The position numbers and the translations under genes are program-made. A stretch of 48,709 nucleotides of DNA from an uncultured Ignavibacteriales bacterium. Lineage in GTDB: Bacteria > Bacteroidota > Ignavibacteria > Ignavibacteriales > Ignavibacteriaceae. The notes below the pieces were generated by a model. The model was not told the origin of the DNA and searched no databases. It saw nothing but the letters and a program-made list of their open reading frames with translations. This document shows positions 37,328 to 45,386 of the stretch, piece after piece (the stretch's first letter is position 1; each line of letters begins with the position of its first letter). The stretch covers positions 1-48,709 of the forward strand of contig CAIYTF010000057.1 of assembly GCA_903929035.1 (NCBI GenBank), in the 5' to 3' direction.

Positions 37328-38359
37328 ATGAATGATTTTTTGTTTTATATCATTGTTGCCTTGGTTAAGATTGTTATCATAGCAAATATGATTCTTATAA
37401 CGGTCTCCTATCTTGTTTATTTCGAGAGAAAAATCAGCGCGTGGACACAAAACAGAGTCGGCCCCAATCGGGTTGGCTATCTGGGTCTCTTGCAGCCGTT
37501 CGCGGATGTTTTAAAACTCCTCCTGAAAGAGGACATAGTTCCTAAGGTTGCCAATAAATTTATTCACTCGATGGCACCGTTTATAGCGTTATTCGTTGCA
37601 TTTACTACCTACGCGGTGATACCTTTCGGACCTTCAATCACTCTTTGGGGTAAGGAAATACCATTAATGATGGCAGATGTAAACATAGGTATTCTCTACG
37701 TGCTGGCACTCACTTCAATAGGTGTATACGCGATTACTTTCGCGGGCTGGTCATCCGGAAGTAAATATTCGCTTTTAGGCGGCATCCGCTCCTCGGCGCA
37801 AATGATCTCTTATGAAATTTCAATGGGCTTCTCTATTGCCGGTGTGCTAATTTTTTCACAATCGCTGAGACCAATGGAGATTGTTATCGCGCAGCACGGG
37901 TGGATGTGGAACGCGGTATTGCAGCCGGTAGGCTTTCTTACATTCGTGGTTGCAGCATTTGCAGAAACAAATCGTCTCCCTTTCGATTTACCAGAAGCCG
38001 AACCCGAATTAGTAGGCGGTTATCATACCGAATACAGCAGTATGAAATTCGCGGCCTTTTTTCTTGCAGAATACGCGAATATGATTATCGGAAGTGCAAT
38101 GATTGTTACTTTATATCTAGGAGGCTGGCAATTCCCCTACGTTGAAACATTCGGATTCTCACCTGCAGTAACAATCGGGCTTCAGGTTGGTGCATTTTTC
38201 GTCAAGATGGGAGCATTGCTGTTTTTCTTCATCTGGGTTCGGTGGAGTATTCCCCGCTTCCGTTATGATCAATTGATGAATATCGGGTGGAAAGTAATGT
38301 TCCCGCTTTCACTGCTCAACCTTATATGGGCAGCAATACTTGCAATGATAATGAAATAG
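37328..38359 (+). CDS. nuoH: NADH-quinone oxidoreductase subunit H
   Basis: A 343-residue membrane subunit forming the quinone-entry site of complex I, with about eight membrane segments. Family motifs 'ERKISAWTQNRVGPNRVG', 'LLKEDIVP', 'ETNRLPFDLPEAEPELVGGY' and 'HTEYSSMKFAAFFLAEY' are present. Normal length. It lies between nuoG (33 bases) and nuoI (12 bases). Eleven Ala codons are GCG; nine of these follow a C. Confidence 0.97.
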   Translation: MNDFLFYIIVALVKIVIIANMILITVSYLVYFERKISAWTQNRVGPNRVGYLGLLQPFADVLKLLLKEDIVPKVANKFIHSMAPFIALFVAFTTYAVIPFGPSITLWGKEIPLMMADVNIGILYVLALTSIGVYAITFAGWSSGSKYSLLGGIRSSAQMISYEISMGFSIAGVLIFSQSLRPMEIVIAQHGWMWNAVLQPVGFLTFVVAAFAETNRLPFDLPEAEPELVGGYHTEYSSMKFAAFFLAEYANMIIGSAMIVTLYLGGWQFPYVETFGFSPAVTIGLQVGAFFVKMGALLFFFIWVRWSIPRFRYDQLMNIGWKVMFPLSLLNLIWAAILAMIMK

Positions 38360-38371
38360 GTTAAAAGAATT

Positions 38372-38878
38372 ATGAGCGGCACTGTACCCAAAAAGCGATT
38401 GAAAGATTTATCTTTCTGGCAAAAAATATATGTTCCGGAAATTATTAAGGGGCTGAGTCAAACACTTAAACAGATGTTCCAGCCAAGTTTTACAATGGAA
38501 TATCCTGAAGTAAAATTTGATCCGCCTGCATCGTATCGCGGAAGACCTGTATTAGTGCAGGAAGAAAACGGAATAGAAAGATGCGTGGCGTGCGGCTTAT
38601 GTTCGCGTGTTTGCCCAGCCCTCGCGATTGAAGTGCAGGCAGGAGAAACAGAAAGAGAAAAAGAACGCTATCCTGAAAAGTTTGAAATAAATATGCTCCG
38701 TTGCATCTTCTGCGGATTATGCGAAGAAGTATGCCCTGAAGAAGCGATTGTTATGAGCAAAGACTATGAAATTGTCTTCACCAACCGCGCAGACGCTTTG
38801 TACGGCAAAGATAAACTTCTCACTCCAATAGCTAAACTGCAGGATAGAATCAATTTCCTTCGGCAATATAAGGGCTGA
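38372..38878 (+). CDS. nuoI: NADH-quinone oxidoreductase subunit I
   Basis: A 168-residue ferredoxin-like subunit carrying clusters N6a and N6b of complex I. Two CxxCxxCxxxCP motifs are present: Cys71-74-77-81 ('[12 protein letters not shown]') and Cys111-114-117-121 ('[12 protein letters not shown]'). An N-terminal amphipathic part ('[20 protein letters not shown]') is normal for the family. It is the last nuo gene here; nuoJKLMN do not follow, which is unlike the usual order. Confidence 0.96.
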   Translation: MSGTVPKKRLKDLSFWQKIYVPEIIKGLSQTLKQMFQPSFTMEYPEVKFDPPASYRGRPVLVQEENGIERCVACGLCSRVCPALAIEVQAGETEREKERYPEKFEINMLRCIFCGLCEEVCPEEAIVMSKDYEIVFTNRADALYGKDKLLTPIAKLQDRINFLRQYKG

Positions 38879-38936
38879 TCTTTAGCAATAATATTTAAAT
38901 GCTATTTTTACTAAACGTATTTTTCAGGAGTAATAG

Positions 38937-40457
38937 ATGCTGATGCATCAACAGTTCGTTCGGATAGCAAAGAAGTATGAAAATAAAATAGCTATCGAAG
39001 ACAGAACATTAAACCGTAAGGTCACATACAAGAAAGCTTTGCTTGGTTCACTGTTGCTCGCGAAGAGATTCAGGCAGTTTGACGAGGGCTTTGTCGGTAT
39101 TATGCTGCCTAACTCCGCGGTTGCAGTGATAGCCATTCTTGGTACTTTAATGAGCGGACGTGTTCCGGTAATGATTAACTATTCGACAGGTGCTGAATCT
39201 AATTGTGAATTTGCCCGCGATAAATGTGCTTTCAAGACAATTATAACCACGAAAAGTCTATTAGAAAAACTCAATTGCCCTCGTATGGAGGGTATGCTAT
39301 TTCTTGAAGACATTATGAAATCACTTTCTTTTATTGATAAAATCAAAGCATCTGTAAAGGCTGCTTTACCTGTTGATCTTTTATTAAAGAGTATCCACGA
39401 AGGAAATGAAGATGACACTCTGCTCATTCTCTTTACAAGCGGAAGTGAAAAAGACCCAAAAGCTGTCCAGCTTACTCACCGCAATATTTTTTCTAACTAT
39501 AAGGCATTGGTCAAGGCGTTTTCATTTACAGCCGATGATATTTTCCTCGCGAATCTGCCATACTTTCACGTTTTTGGACAAACAGCCAATCTTTGGGTTC
39601 CTTTTTGTCTTGGGATGACAATCGTTACTTATGCTAACCCGCTTGATTTTAAAACGATATGCGATATTGTCCGCGAAGAAAAGGTTACGATAATAGCAGG
39701 AACCCCCACTTTCTTCCGGGGATACCTGAGAAATTCAAAACAGGGCGATTTTGAATCGGTTAGAATTATGCTTTCCGGTGCGGACAAATGTCCTGACGCG
39801 CTCCGAGACGGATTCCTTGAAAAACACAACAAAGTTTTATTGGAGGCTTACGGCACTACCGAAACAAGTCCTGCTATAACTCTTAATACGCTTGAGTCAA
39901 ACCGGCCGGGAAGTGTTGGTATGCCGATTGATGGAGTACAGGTGATTACTGAGAATTTCGAGACAGGCGAGCTTTGCAAGCCGGGAGAGATAGGAAAAAT
40001 ATTAGTAAAAGGCGACAACGTGATGAAAGGTTACTTTGATGATTTTGAACAAACCTCTTTAAGCCTGCGGCACGGATGGTATGACACGGGGGATATGGGC
40101 TTTTTGGACGCGGATGGTTATTTGTGGCACGTTGGAAGATTAAAACGATTCCTTAAGATTGGCGGGGAGATGGTGTCATTAATTAGAATTGAAGATGTAC
40201 TCGAGAAACTGCTGCCTCCTGAAATTGAATGTTGTGTTGTTGAAATTCCGGATGCAGTACTTGGAGCAAGAATTATCGCCGTTGTCACGGAGCCGATAGA
40301 CGAAAAGAATATTTTACGTAAAATGTCTAAACAACTTCCAAATATAGCATTACCTTACAAATTTGTAGTGATCCCCGAAATGCCGAAGTTAGGCAGCGGC
40401 AAAATAGATTTCAAGACAATCAATGGCGGAGTAAGGGATATTCTGCAAAAAAAGTGA
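38937..40457 (+). CDS. AMP-dependent acyl-activating ligase, Aas-like
   Basis: An adenylate-forming enzyme of 506 residues. The P-loop-like 'LFTSGSEKDPKAVQLTHRN', 'EAYGTTETSPAITLN', 'HGWYDTGDMGFLDADGYLW' and hinge 'GRLKRFLKIGGEMVSL' are present. The last motif is closest to the acyl-ACP synthetase half of Aas (2-acylglycerophosphoethanolamine acyltransferase/acyl-ACP synthetase); the acyltransferase half is absent. It probably loads fatty acids onto ACP or CoA for membrane lipid repair. The start at ATG 38937 has an AGGAG six bases upstream, a strong site. It follows nuoI by 58 bases and may be independent. Confidence 0.88.
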   Translation: MLMHQQFVRIAKKYENKIAIEDRTLNRKVTYKKALLGSLLLAKRFRQFDEGFVGIMLPNSAVAVIAILGTLMSGRVPVMINYSTGAESNCEFARDKCAFKTIITTKSLLEKLNCPRMEGMLFLEDIMKSLSFIDKIKASVKAALPVDLLLKSIHEGNEDDTLLILFTSGSEKDPKAVQLTHRNIFSNYKALVKAFSFTADDIFLANLPYFHVFGQTANLWVPFCLGMTIVTYANPLDFKTICDIVREEKVTIIAGTPTFFRGYLRNSKQGDFESVRIMLSGADKCPDALRDGFLEKHNKVLLEAYGTTETSPAITLNTLESNRPGSVGMPIDGVQVITENFETGELCKPGEIGKILVKGDNVMKGYFDDFEQTSLSLRHGWYDTGDMGFLDADGYLWHVGRLKRFLKIGGEMVSLIRIEDVLEKLLPPEIECCVVEIPDAVLGARIIAVVTEPIDEKNILRKMSKQLPNIALPYKFVVIPEMPKLGSGKIDFKTINGGVRDILQKK

Positions 40458-40506
40458 GTTGCCTGAATTATGGATTTTGTTTAAATATAAAACAGGATGT
40501 TCCAGT

Positions 40507-42138
40507 TTAAATGTTTATCGTGGTGGCGTGATATACCGATGTATGAACATTTTTAATATTCTCATCCGACAGGTATTCATCAAATGTCATTCGTTTATCA
40601 ATAATTCCGTTTGGAATGATTTCAATAATTCGGTTAGCTATTGTCTGAATGAACTGATGATCGTGCGAAATGAACATCATCGTTCCTTTGAAATCTATAA
40701 GACCGTTATTCAGTGCAGAAATTGCTTCAAGGTCAAGATGATTAGTCGGCTCATCAAGCAGGAGAACATTTGCACCGGTGAGCATCATTCTCGCGAGCAT
40801 ACAGCGTACACGCTCGCCTCCGGAAAGTACATTTGCTTTTTTTAACGATTCTTCTCCGCTAAAAAGCATCCTGCCAAGAAATCCGCGGATATAAGTTTCT
40901 TCTTTTTCCTTTGAGTATTGACGAAGCCAGTCAATCAGGTTTAAATCAACATCAAAATAACGTGCATTATCTTTTGGGAAATAGGCACAGGAAGTTGTAA
41001 TACCCCATTCGAACGAGCCTTCATCGGGGTTTTCTTCCTCCATTAAAATATTGAATAACGTGGTCTTCGCCTGATCATTTGGACCAACGAATGCTATCTT
41101 ATCGCCTTTTTCAACTTTAATTGAGATATTATTTACTATTATTTCTTCACCTCGCAGCTTAGAAATATTTTTAATTTCAAGAAGATTGTTGCCCGCTTCG
41201 CGGTTTGGCTTGAATGCCACGTACGGCATTTTTCTAGAGGATGGTTTAATATCTTCGAGTGTAAGATTTTCAAGCTGCTTTTTGCGTGAGGTTGCTTGTT
41301 TGGATTTGGAAGCATTAGCACTGAATCTGGAGATAAATTCCTGCAGTTCCGCGCGTTTCGCTTCAATTTTTTTATTGGCATCCTTTGCCTGTTTCAGCGC
41401 GAGCTGGCTGCTTTCGAGCCAGAAGTCATAATTGCCGGTGTACATCTGAATTTTACCATAATCTATATCGGCAATATGCGTGCAAACCTTATTAAGAAAA
41501 TGGCGGTCGTGGGAGATAACAATAACTGTATTCTTAAACTTATCGAGAAAATCCTCTAACCATCCTATTGAAATAATATCAAGATGGTTTGTTGGTTCAT
41601 CAAGGAGAAGAATATCCGGGTTGCCAAATAATGCCTGAGCAAGCAGCACCTTGACCTTTTCATTGCCGGAAAGATCACTCATTAACTTGTAATGACTCTC
41701 ATCCGGAATTCCCAATCCGCTTAAAAGCATAGCAGCTTCAGATTCAGCTTCCCATCCATTCAGCTCGGCAAATTCAGATTCAAGTTCCGAAATTCGGATG
41801 CCGTCTTCATCCGTAAACTCAGGTTTCGCATAGAGAGCGTCTTTTTCTTCCATAATAGTGTATAGCCGTTTATGACCGACCATAACTGTACGAATAACCT
41901 CAAAGCTGTCAAATTCAAATTGATCCTGCTTCAGTGTTGCAAGCCGCTCACCCGGAGTGATTGCTATTTCACCGGATGAAGGTTCAATATCTCCGGATAA
42001 AATTTTTATAAATGTCGATTTCCCCGAACCGTTCGCACCGATAATCCCATAACAGTTTCCCGGAGTAAATTTTAAGTTTACTTCTTCAAATAGTGTACGT
42101 TTCCCAAATCTGAGTGTAATATTGCTTGTGCTAATCAT
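40507..42138 (-). CDS. ABC-F family ATPase (YbiT-like)
   Basis: A cytoplasmic translation factor of 543 residues with two ABC domains and no membrane segments. First Walker A 'GANGSGKSTFIKIL' and signature 'LSGNEKVKVLLAQALF'; the inter-domain linker is charged and helical; the second domain has 'LSGGERVRCMLARMML' and 'LLLDEPTNHLDLEAI'. The second Walker A is altered: 'VGPNDQAKTTLFNIL' (no G-K-[ST] with the usual glycine, as the lysine is preceded by Ala). ABC-F proteins act on ribosomes. It converges with the Aas-like gene. Confidence 0.93.
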   Translation of the reverse strand: MISTSNITLRFGKRTLFEEVNLKFTPGNCYGIIGANGSGKSTFIKILSGDIEPSSGEIAITPGERLATLKQDQFEFDSFEVIRTVMVGHKRLYTIMEEKDALYAKPEFTDEDGIRISELESEFAELNGWEAESEAAMLLSGLGIPDESHYKLMSDLSGNEKVKVLLAQALFGNPDILLLDEPTNHLDIISIGWLEDFLDKFKNTVIVISHDRHFLNKVCTHIADIDYGKIQMYTGNYDFWLESSQLALKQAKDANKKIEAKRAELQEFISRFSANASKSKQATSRKKQLENLTLEDIKPSSRKMPYVAFKPNREAGNNLLEIKNISKLRGEEIIVNNISIKVEKGDKIAFVGPNDQAKTTLFNILMEEENPDEGSFEWGITTSCAYFPKDNARYFDVDLNLIDWLRQYSKEKEETYIRGFLGRMLFSGEESLKKANVLSGGERVRCMLARMMLTGANVLLLDEPTNHLDLEAISALNNGLIDFKGTMMFISHDHQFIQTIANRIIEIIPNGIIDKRMTFDEYLSDENIKNVHTSVYHATTINI

Positions 42139-42172
42139 TTTTGCTTTTATTTCCGGTAAATAAGGTAGAATG

Positions 42173-42180
42173 CAAAAATA
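42173..42180 (-). promoter_or_regulatory. Possible -7 box of the ABC-F gene
   Basis: TATTTTTG on the minus strand fits TAnnTTTG and lies 35 bases before the start codon. A TTTA at 42200-42203 could be a weak -33 element (spacer 19). Confidence 0.35.
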
Positions 42181-42279
42181 CGAAGAAAGTAGATATCTTC
42201 TAAATATAACCTTTAATTATATTAGCAGTATATTTATTATTTTATATACCAAACACTTTTAAATTTTCAAAATGTACGC

Positions 42280-42287
42280 TATATTTG
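42280..42287 (+). promoter_or_regulatory. Possible -7 box of the L,D-transpeptidase gene
   Basis: TATATTTG is a perfect TAnnTTTG match 51 bases before the start codon; TTTA at 42258-42261 may serve as a weak -33 box (spacer 18). Confidence 0.45.
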
Positions 42288-42338
42288 ATTTTGGGAACTG
42301 CTTTCTGCTGAAGCAAAGAACCTTTCCCCATAATAATA

Positions 42339-44132
42339 ATGATTAAATTTTTTCTATTCCTGATTGGGGTAAAATTGTTTTTTTCGACATTTTCTTGCCA
42401 AGAAAGCAATTTATCTATTGATATGGATAAAACAACCGCGCAACTTAAAGAGTTAATTGAAAAAAACAAATTTCGCGGGCAGGGAGTAATAAATCCGTTT
42501 GCCGACACATTAGCTTATCTTTATCGCCAAAACAATTATATGCCTTTTTGGATTATCGCGGCTAAGGATACCCAAAATGTCAAGGAGTTATTGACCTTTC
42601 TGCAAAATGCTGATGCGCACGGTATTAATCCGGAACGTTATTGCTGCTCTAAGTTAGAAAAGGATTTTCAGACTCTTTGGCTGAATAAAGCAAATAGCGG
42701 TGATTTTGATTATACGGCACTTTGTCAATTCGAATTTTCTCTTTCAGCTTCTTATTTGTTATACCAGCACGATATACTTTACGGTGTTGTTAATCCACGT
42801 GAATTAGACCCTGTTAACTATGACATTCCTTTGCCAAAACACTTTACCGATGGAATAATTAACCTCTTTTCAATAGATAGAGTAAAGGCACTCGAAATTA
42901 TTCAGCCAAAGAATGAACGCTATATAAAATTGCAGCAGGCTTTAGTTTCTTACAGTCATTTTGCCGGAACAAAAAAATGGACAAAAGTACCCCTAATTGA
43001 CGGGAAGATTAAAAAAGGTGAAAAATCTAAAATTATTTCATTAATTGCCAGGAACCTAAAAGAAGAAGGCTTACTTGACTCCTGCTATAATGTTTCCGAA
43101 TCGGGCGTATATGATACAAGTCTTTTTAATGCAGTTGTTGCTTTTCAATCGCGATTTGGTATTGCTAACGATGGAGTGATCGGGAAGAACACGATTGAGC
43201 AAATGAATATTTCTCCAAAAGACCGCGTGGAAATTATTAAAATTAACCTTGAACGATTTCGATGGACAACCTATTCGGATTCAAGTCGTTATATCTTGGT
43301 TAATATCCCCGATTTTCACGTTTACACCTACTCTGACGGAAAAGTTTTCGACAAAATAAAAGTTTGTACCGGTCAAAAGAGAGAAAATGATTTTGATCGA
43401 AAGAACGAGCTATTTCGCAAAACAAAAAACATTTTAATAAAACCAAAAAATCACGAGACGCCTCAAGTGGCAAGCAGGATTGGATTAATCATTACAAACC
43501 CTTTGTGGGGAGTGCCGGAAAGCATCGCGAAAAATGAAATGCTTGGCGATATATTAAAAGAGCCTGAATACCTGCAGGAACATAATTATAAAGTTTATAA
43601 AAGCGGGAAAGAAGTTGATGCTTCAAAAATTGACTGGAAAATATATTCGAGGCTTAAACTGCCGTTCACCTTTGTTCAGGACGCTGGTCCCGGTAACGCG
43701 CTTGGCAAAATAAAGTTTATATTTAAAAATAAATTTTCTATTTACTTGCACGATACGCCAACCAGGCTGCCGTTTAGCAGCGCGGTTCGAGCTGTCAGTC
43801 ACGGCTGCGTCCGCGTGGAAAAACCACTGCAGCTTGCTGAATTTATTTTACTGCCAAGTGCAAAATTTTCAATGGACGATATAAAATCCGAGATTGGCAT
43901 TAAACCGGAAAATGAGAAAAAAATAGCACGATACAAGGCAAACCTTGGAAAGAAACCACATACCCGTGATTTTTCTTTAGATGTCTCTGTTCCGGTTTAC
44001 GTGGATTATTTTACCGCTTGGGTTGATGCAGGCGGAATACTACAATTCAGGGCTGATATTTACGAGAAAGATAAACTTCTCGCGAAAGCACTTTTCTCTG
44101 AAGGCGACAAGAAAATTTCAAATAACAAATAA
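42339..44132 (+). CDS. L,D-transpeptidase, YcbB/LdtD-like
   Basis: A periplasmic peptidoglycan cross-linking enzyme of 597 residues. An N-terminal signal ends in 'FFSTFSCQE'; the Cys may be lipidated, though the lipobox is not canonical. A scaffold domain (about 35-200) precedes a peptidoglycan-binding domain (about 230-290, 'VVAFQSRFGIANDGVIGKNT') and a YkuD catalytic domain whose motif 'SHGCVRV' places His488 and Cys490 in the active site. Such enzymes form 3-3 cross-links. The gene has its own likely promoter and is divergent from the ABC-F gene. Alternative: anchoring of other molecules to the wall. Confidence 0.93.
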   Translation: MIKFFLFLIGVKLFFSTFSCQESNLSIDMDKTTAQLKELIEKNKFRGQGVINPFADTLAYLYRQNNYMPFWIIAAKDTQNVKELLTFLQNADAHGINPERYCCSKLEKDFQTLWLNKANSGDFDYTALCQFEFSLSASYLLYQHDILYGVVNPRELDPVNYDIPLPKHFTDGIINLFSIDRVKALEIIQPKNERYIKLQQALVSYSHFAGTKKWTKVPLIDGKIKKGEKSKIISLIARNLKEEGLLDSCYNVSESGVYDTSLFNAVVAFQSRFGIANDGVIGKNTIEQMNISPKDRVEIIKINLERFRWTTYSDSSRYILVNIPDFHVYTYSDGKVFDKIKVCTGQKRENDFDRKNELFRKTKNILIKPKNHETPQVASRIGLIITNPLWGVPESIAKNEMLGDILKEPEYLQEHNYKVYKSGKEVDASKIDWKIYSRLKLPFTFVQDAGPGNALGKIKFIFKNKFSIYLHDTPTRLPFSSAVRAVSHGCVRVEKPLQLAEFILLPSAKFSMDDIKSEIGIKPENEKKIARYKANLGKKPHTRDFSLDVSVPVYVDYFTAWVDAGGILQFRADIYEKDKLLAKALFSEGDKKISNNK

Positions 44133-44173
44133 ACTATTTACCGAGTATGCAAACTTTGGAAAGGAAGTCATTA

Positions 44174-44812
44174 ATGAACGAAAAAAAGTATCTGATTATT
44201 TATGCAATTCTCTTTATAGCGGCAATTGTAGGGCACAGCATCCCTTCTGTTCTCCCTTATATGCTCAAACTAACACCATTTTTTCTACTGGCAATAAATG
44301 GGCTGGCTCTCTTTTCAATAAGAGAGGAAAAGAATTTGCGGCTATTGGGCTGGTGCATATTGTTTTTTACCGTTTCCATTTTATTTGAAATATTAGGTGT
44401 GAAAACAGGGTTCGTTTTCGGGCAATATATCTATGGCAATACATTAGGCTTTAAATTATTTGGAGTACCGCTGATAACAGCACTAAATTGGACATTGGTA
44501 ATTGCAGGAATAGCCAATATTTTTGAGGAACGGAATATGGGAAGCCTCGAAATGTTTATGATAGCAGTTGGGGTATGTGCTGTATTTTTCGATTCCATCC
44601 TCGAGCCGGTCGCGGTAAAATGCGGCTATCGGCTTTGGTTAGACAGCATAATTCCAATGCATAATTATTATTCAAGGTTTATTATCAGCGCACTTGGGGC
44701 AATGCTTATAAAATTGCTGAAAGTTAAATTTAATTCCGGTTTGTTGTGGAAGTATATTGCTATGCAGACAATCTATTTTATCTGTTTGAGAATAATCTTG
44801 GTGCCGCGGTAA
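44174..44812 (+). CDS. Carotenoid biosynthesis protein, DUF422 (CruF-like) family
   Basis: An integral membrane protein of 212 residues with about seven hydrophobic segments. 'LGVKTGFVFGQYIYGNTLG' followed by 'KLFGVPLITALNWTLVI' is characteristic of the DUF422 family, which includes CruF-type carotenoid hydratases. ATG 44174 is preferred over the in-frame ATG 44147 because 'ggaaaggaag' lies nine bases upstream. No other carotenoid genes are in the window, so the substrate cannot be stated. It follows the L,D-transpeptidase by 41 bases and may share its transcript. Confidence 0.85.
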   Translation: MNEKKYLIIYAILFIAAIVGHSIPSVLPYMLKLTPFFLLAINGLALFSIREEKNLRLLGWCILFFTVSILFEILGVKTGFVFGQYIYGNTLGFKLFGVPLITALNWTLVIAGIANIFEERNMGSLEMFMIAVGVCAVFFDSILEPVAVKCGYRLWLDSIIPMHNYYSRFIISALGAMLIKLLKVKFNSGLLWKYIAMQTIYFICLRIILVPR

Positions 44813-44821
44813 ACTGAAACT

Positions 44822-45198
44822 CATACCAAACCGATAACAAGTTAAATAAAATATACCGCGTTATTCCGAGTACTCTGAAAGAGTTCAATTTGAATAACCG
44901 TGAGCGAGTGCCGCGAGAAGCGGCGCGATGCTCACGGAAAATGCATAGAACTTACTCTCTCGTATCCGTAGGAGGCGAACTTACCACTCACTATCGCCAA
45001 AAAGTTACTGATATTACACCGGATTTTGGTTGTCCCCTTGCAGGGAACAGGCTCTTGTTCGTTTCCTTTCCGTGAGCTTCTACCGCTTCGCGGCTCGAAA
45101 CTCACGGTTATTCAAATTTTACTCCTTTGGAGTATCGCCCCGAGCATTCCATTTACTTTGTATCGGCATAATACTCAACTTGTTGTCGGTTTGGTATC
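44822..45198. repeat. Modular palindromic element with 23-bp terminal inverted repeats, copy B
   Basis: The ends 44822-44844 and 45176-45198 are reverse complements at 20 of 23 positions. Further in, 'caatttgaataaccgtgag' (44886-44904) matches 'ctcacggttattcaaattt' (45101-45119). Each arm carries a nested hairpin (44898-44937 and 45070-45107), CCGTGAG ... CTCACGG around a GCCGC/GCGGC or CCGC/GCGG stem. The small palindrome ACTCCTTTGGAGT lies at 45121-45133. The core (44938-45069) matches copy A in the opposite direction. Reading frames in it are short and lack family resemblance. Confidence 0.85.
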
Positions 45199-45279
45199 AA
45201 TATTTGTAGCCGTGACAAAAAAAATTGAAAATCACAAAATATACCGATAAAAGAATGATATGATTGATGAATATATATT

Positions 45280-45307
45280 GTAAGGGCGACCAGCCGGTCG
45301 CCCTTAC
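45280..45307. repeat. Perfect 12-bp hairpin, possible terminator downstream of the outer-membrane gene
   Basis: GTAAGGGCGACC and GGTCGCCCTTAC pair perfectly around AGCC. Such GGGCGACC...GGTCGCCC palindromes are common intergenic repeats. It lies 80 bases past the end of the minus-strand gene ending at 45387 and could terminate it; there is no clear T tract. The rest of 45199-45386 has nothing I recognise. Confidence 0.7.
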
Positions 45308-45386
45308 GAGTCCCAAAAAGATATGTTTGTTAGAAGATGTTACAAAAAAAAAATTAATATTGAATCATTTCAATGGAATTCTGTTA

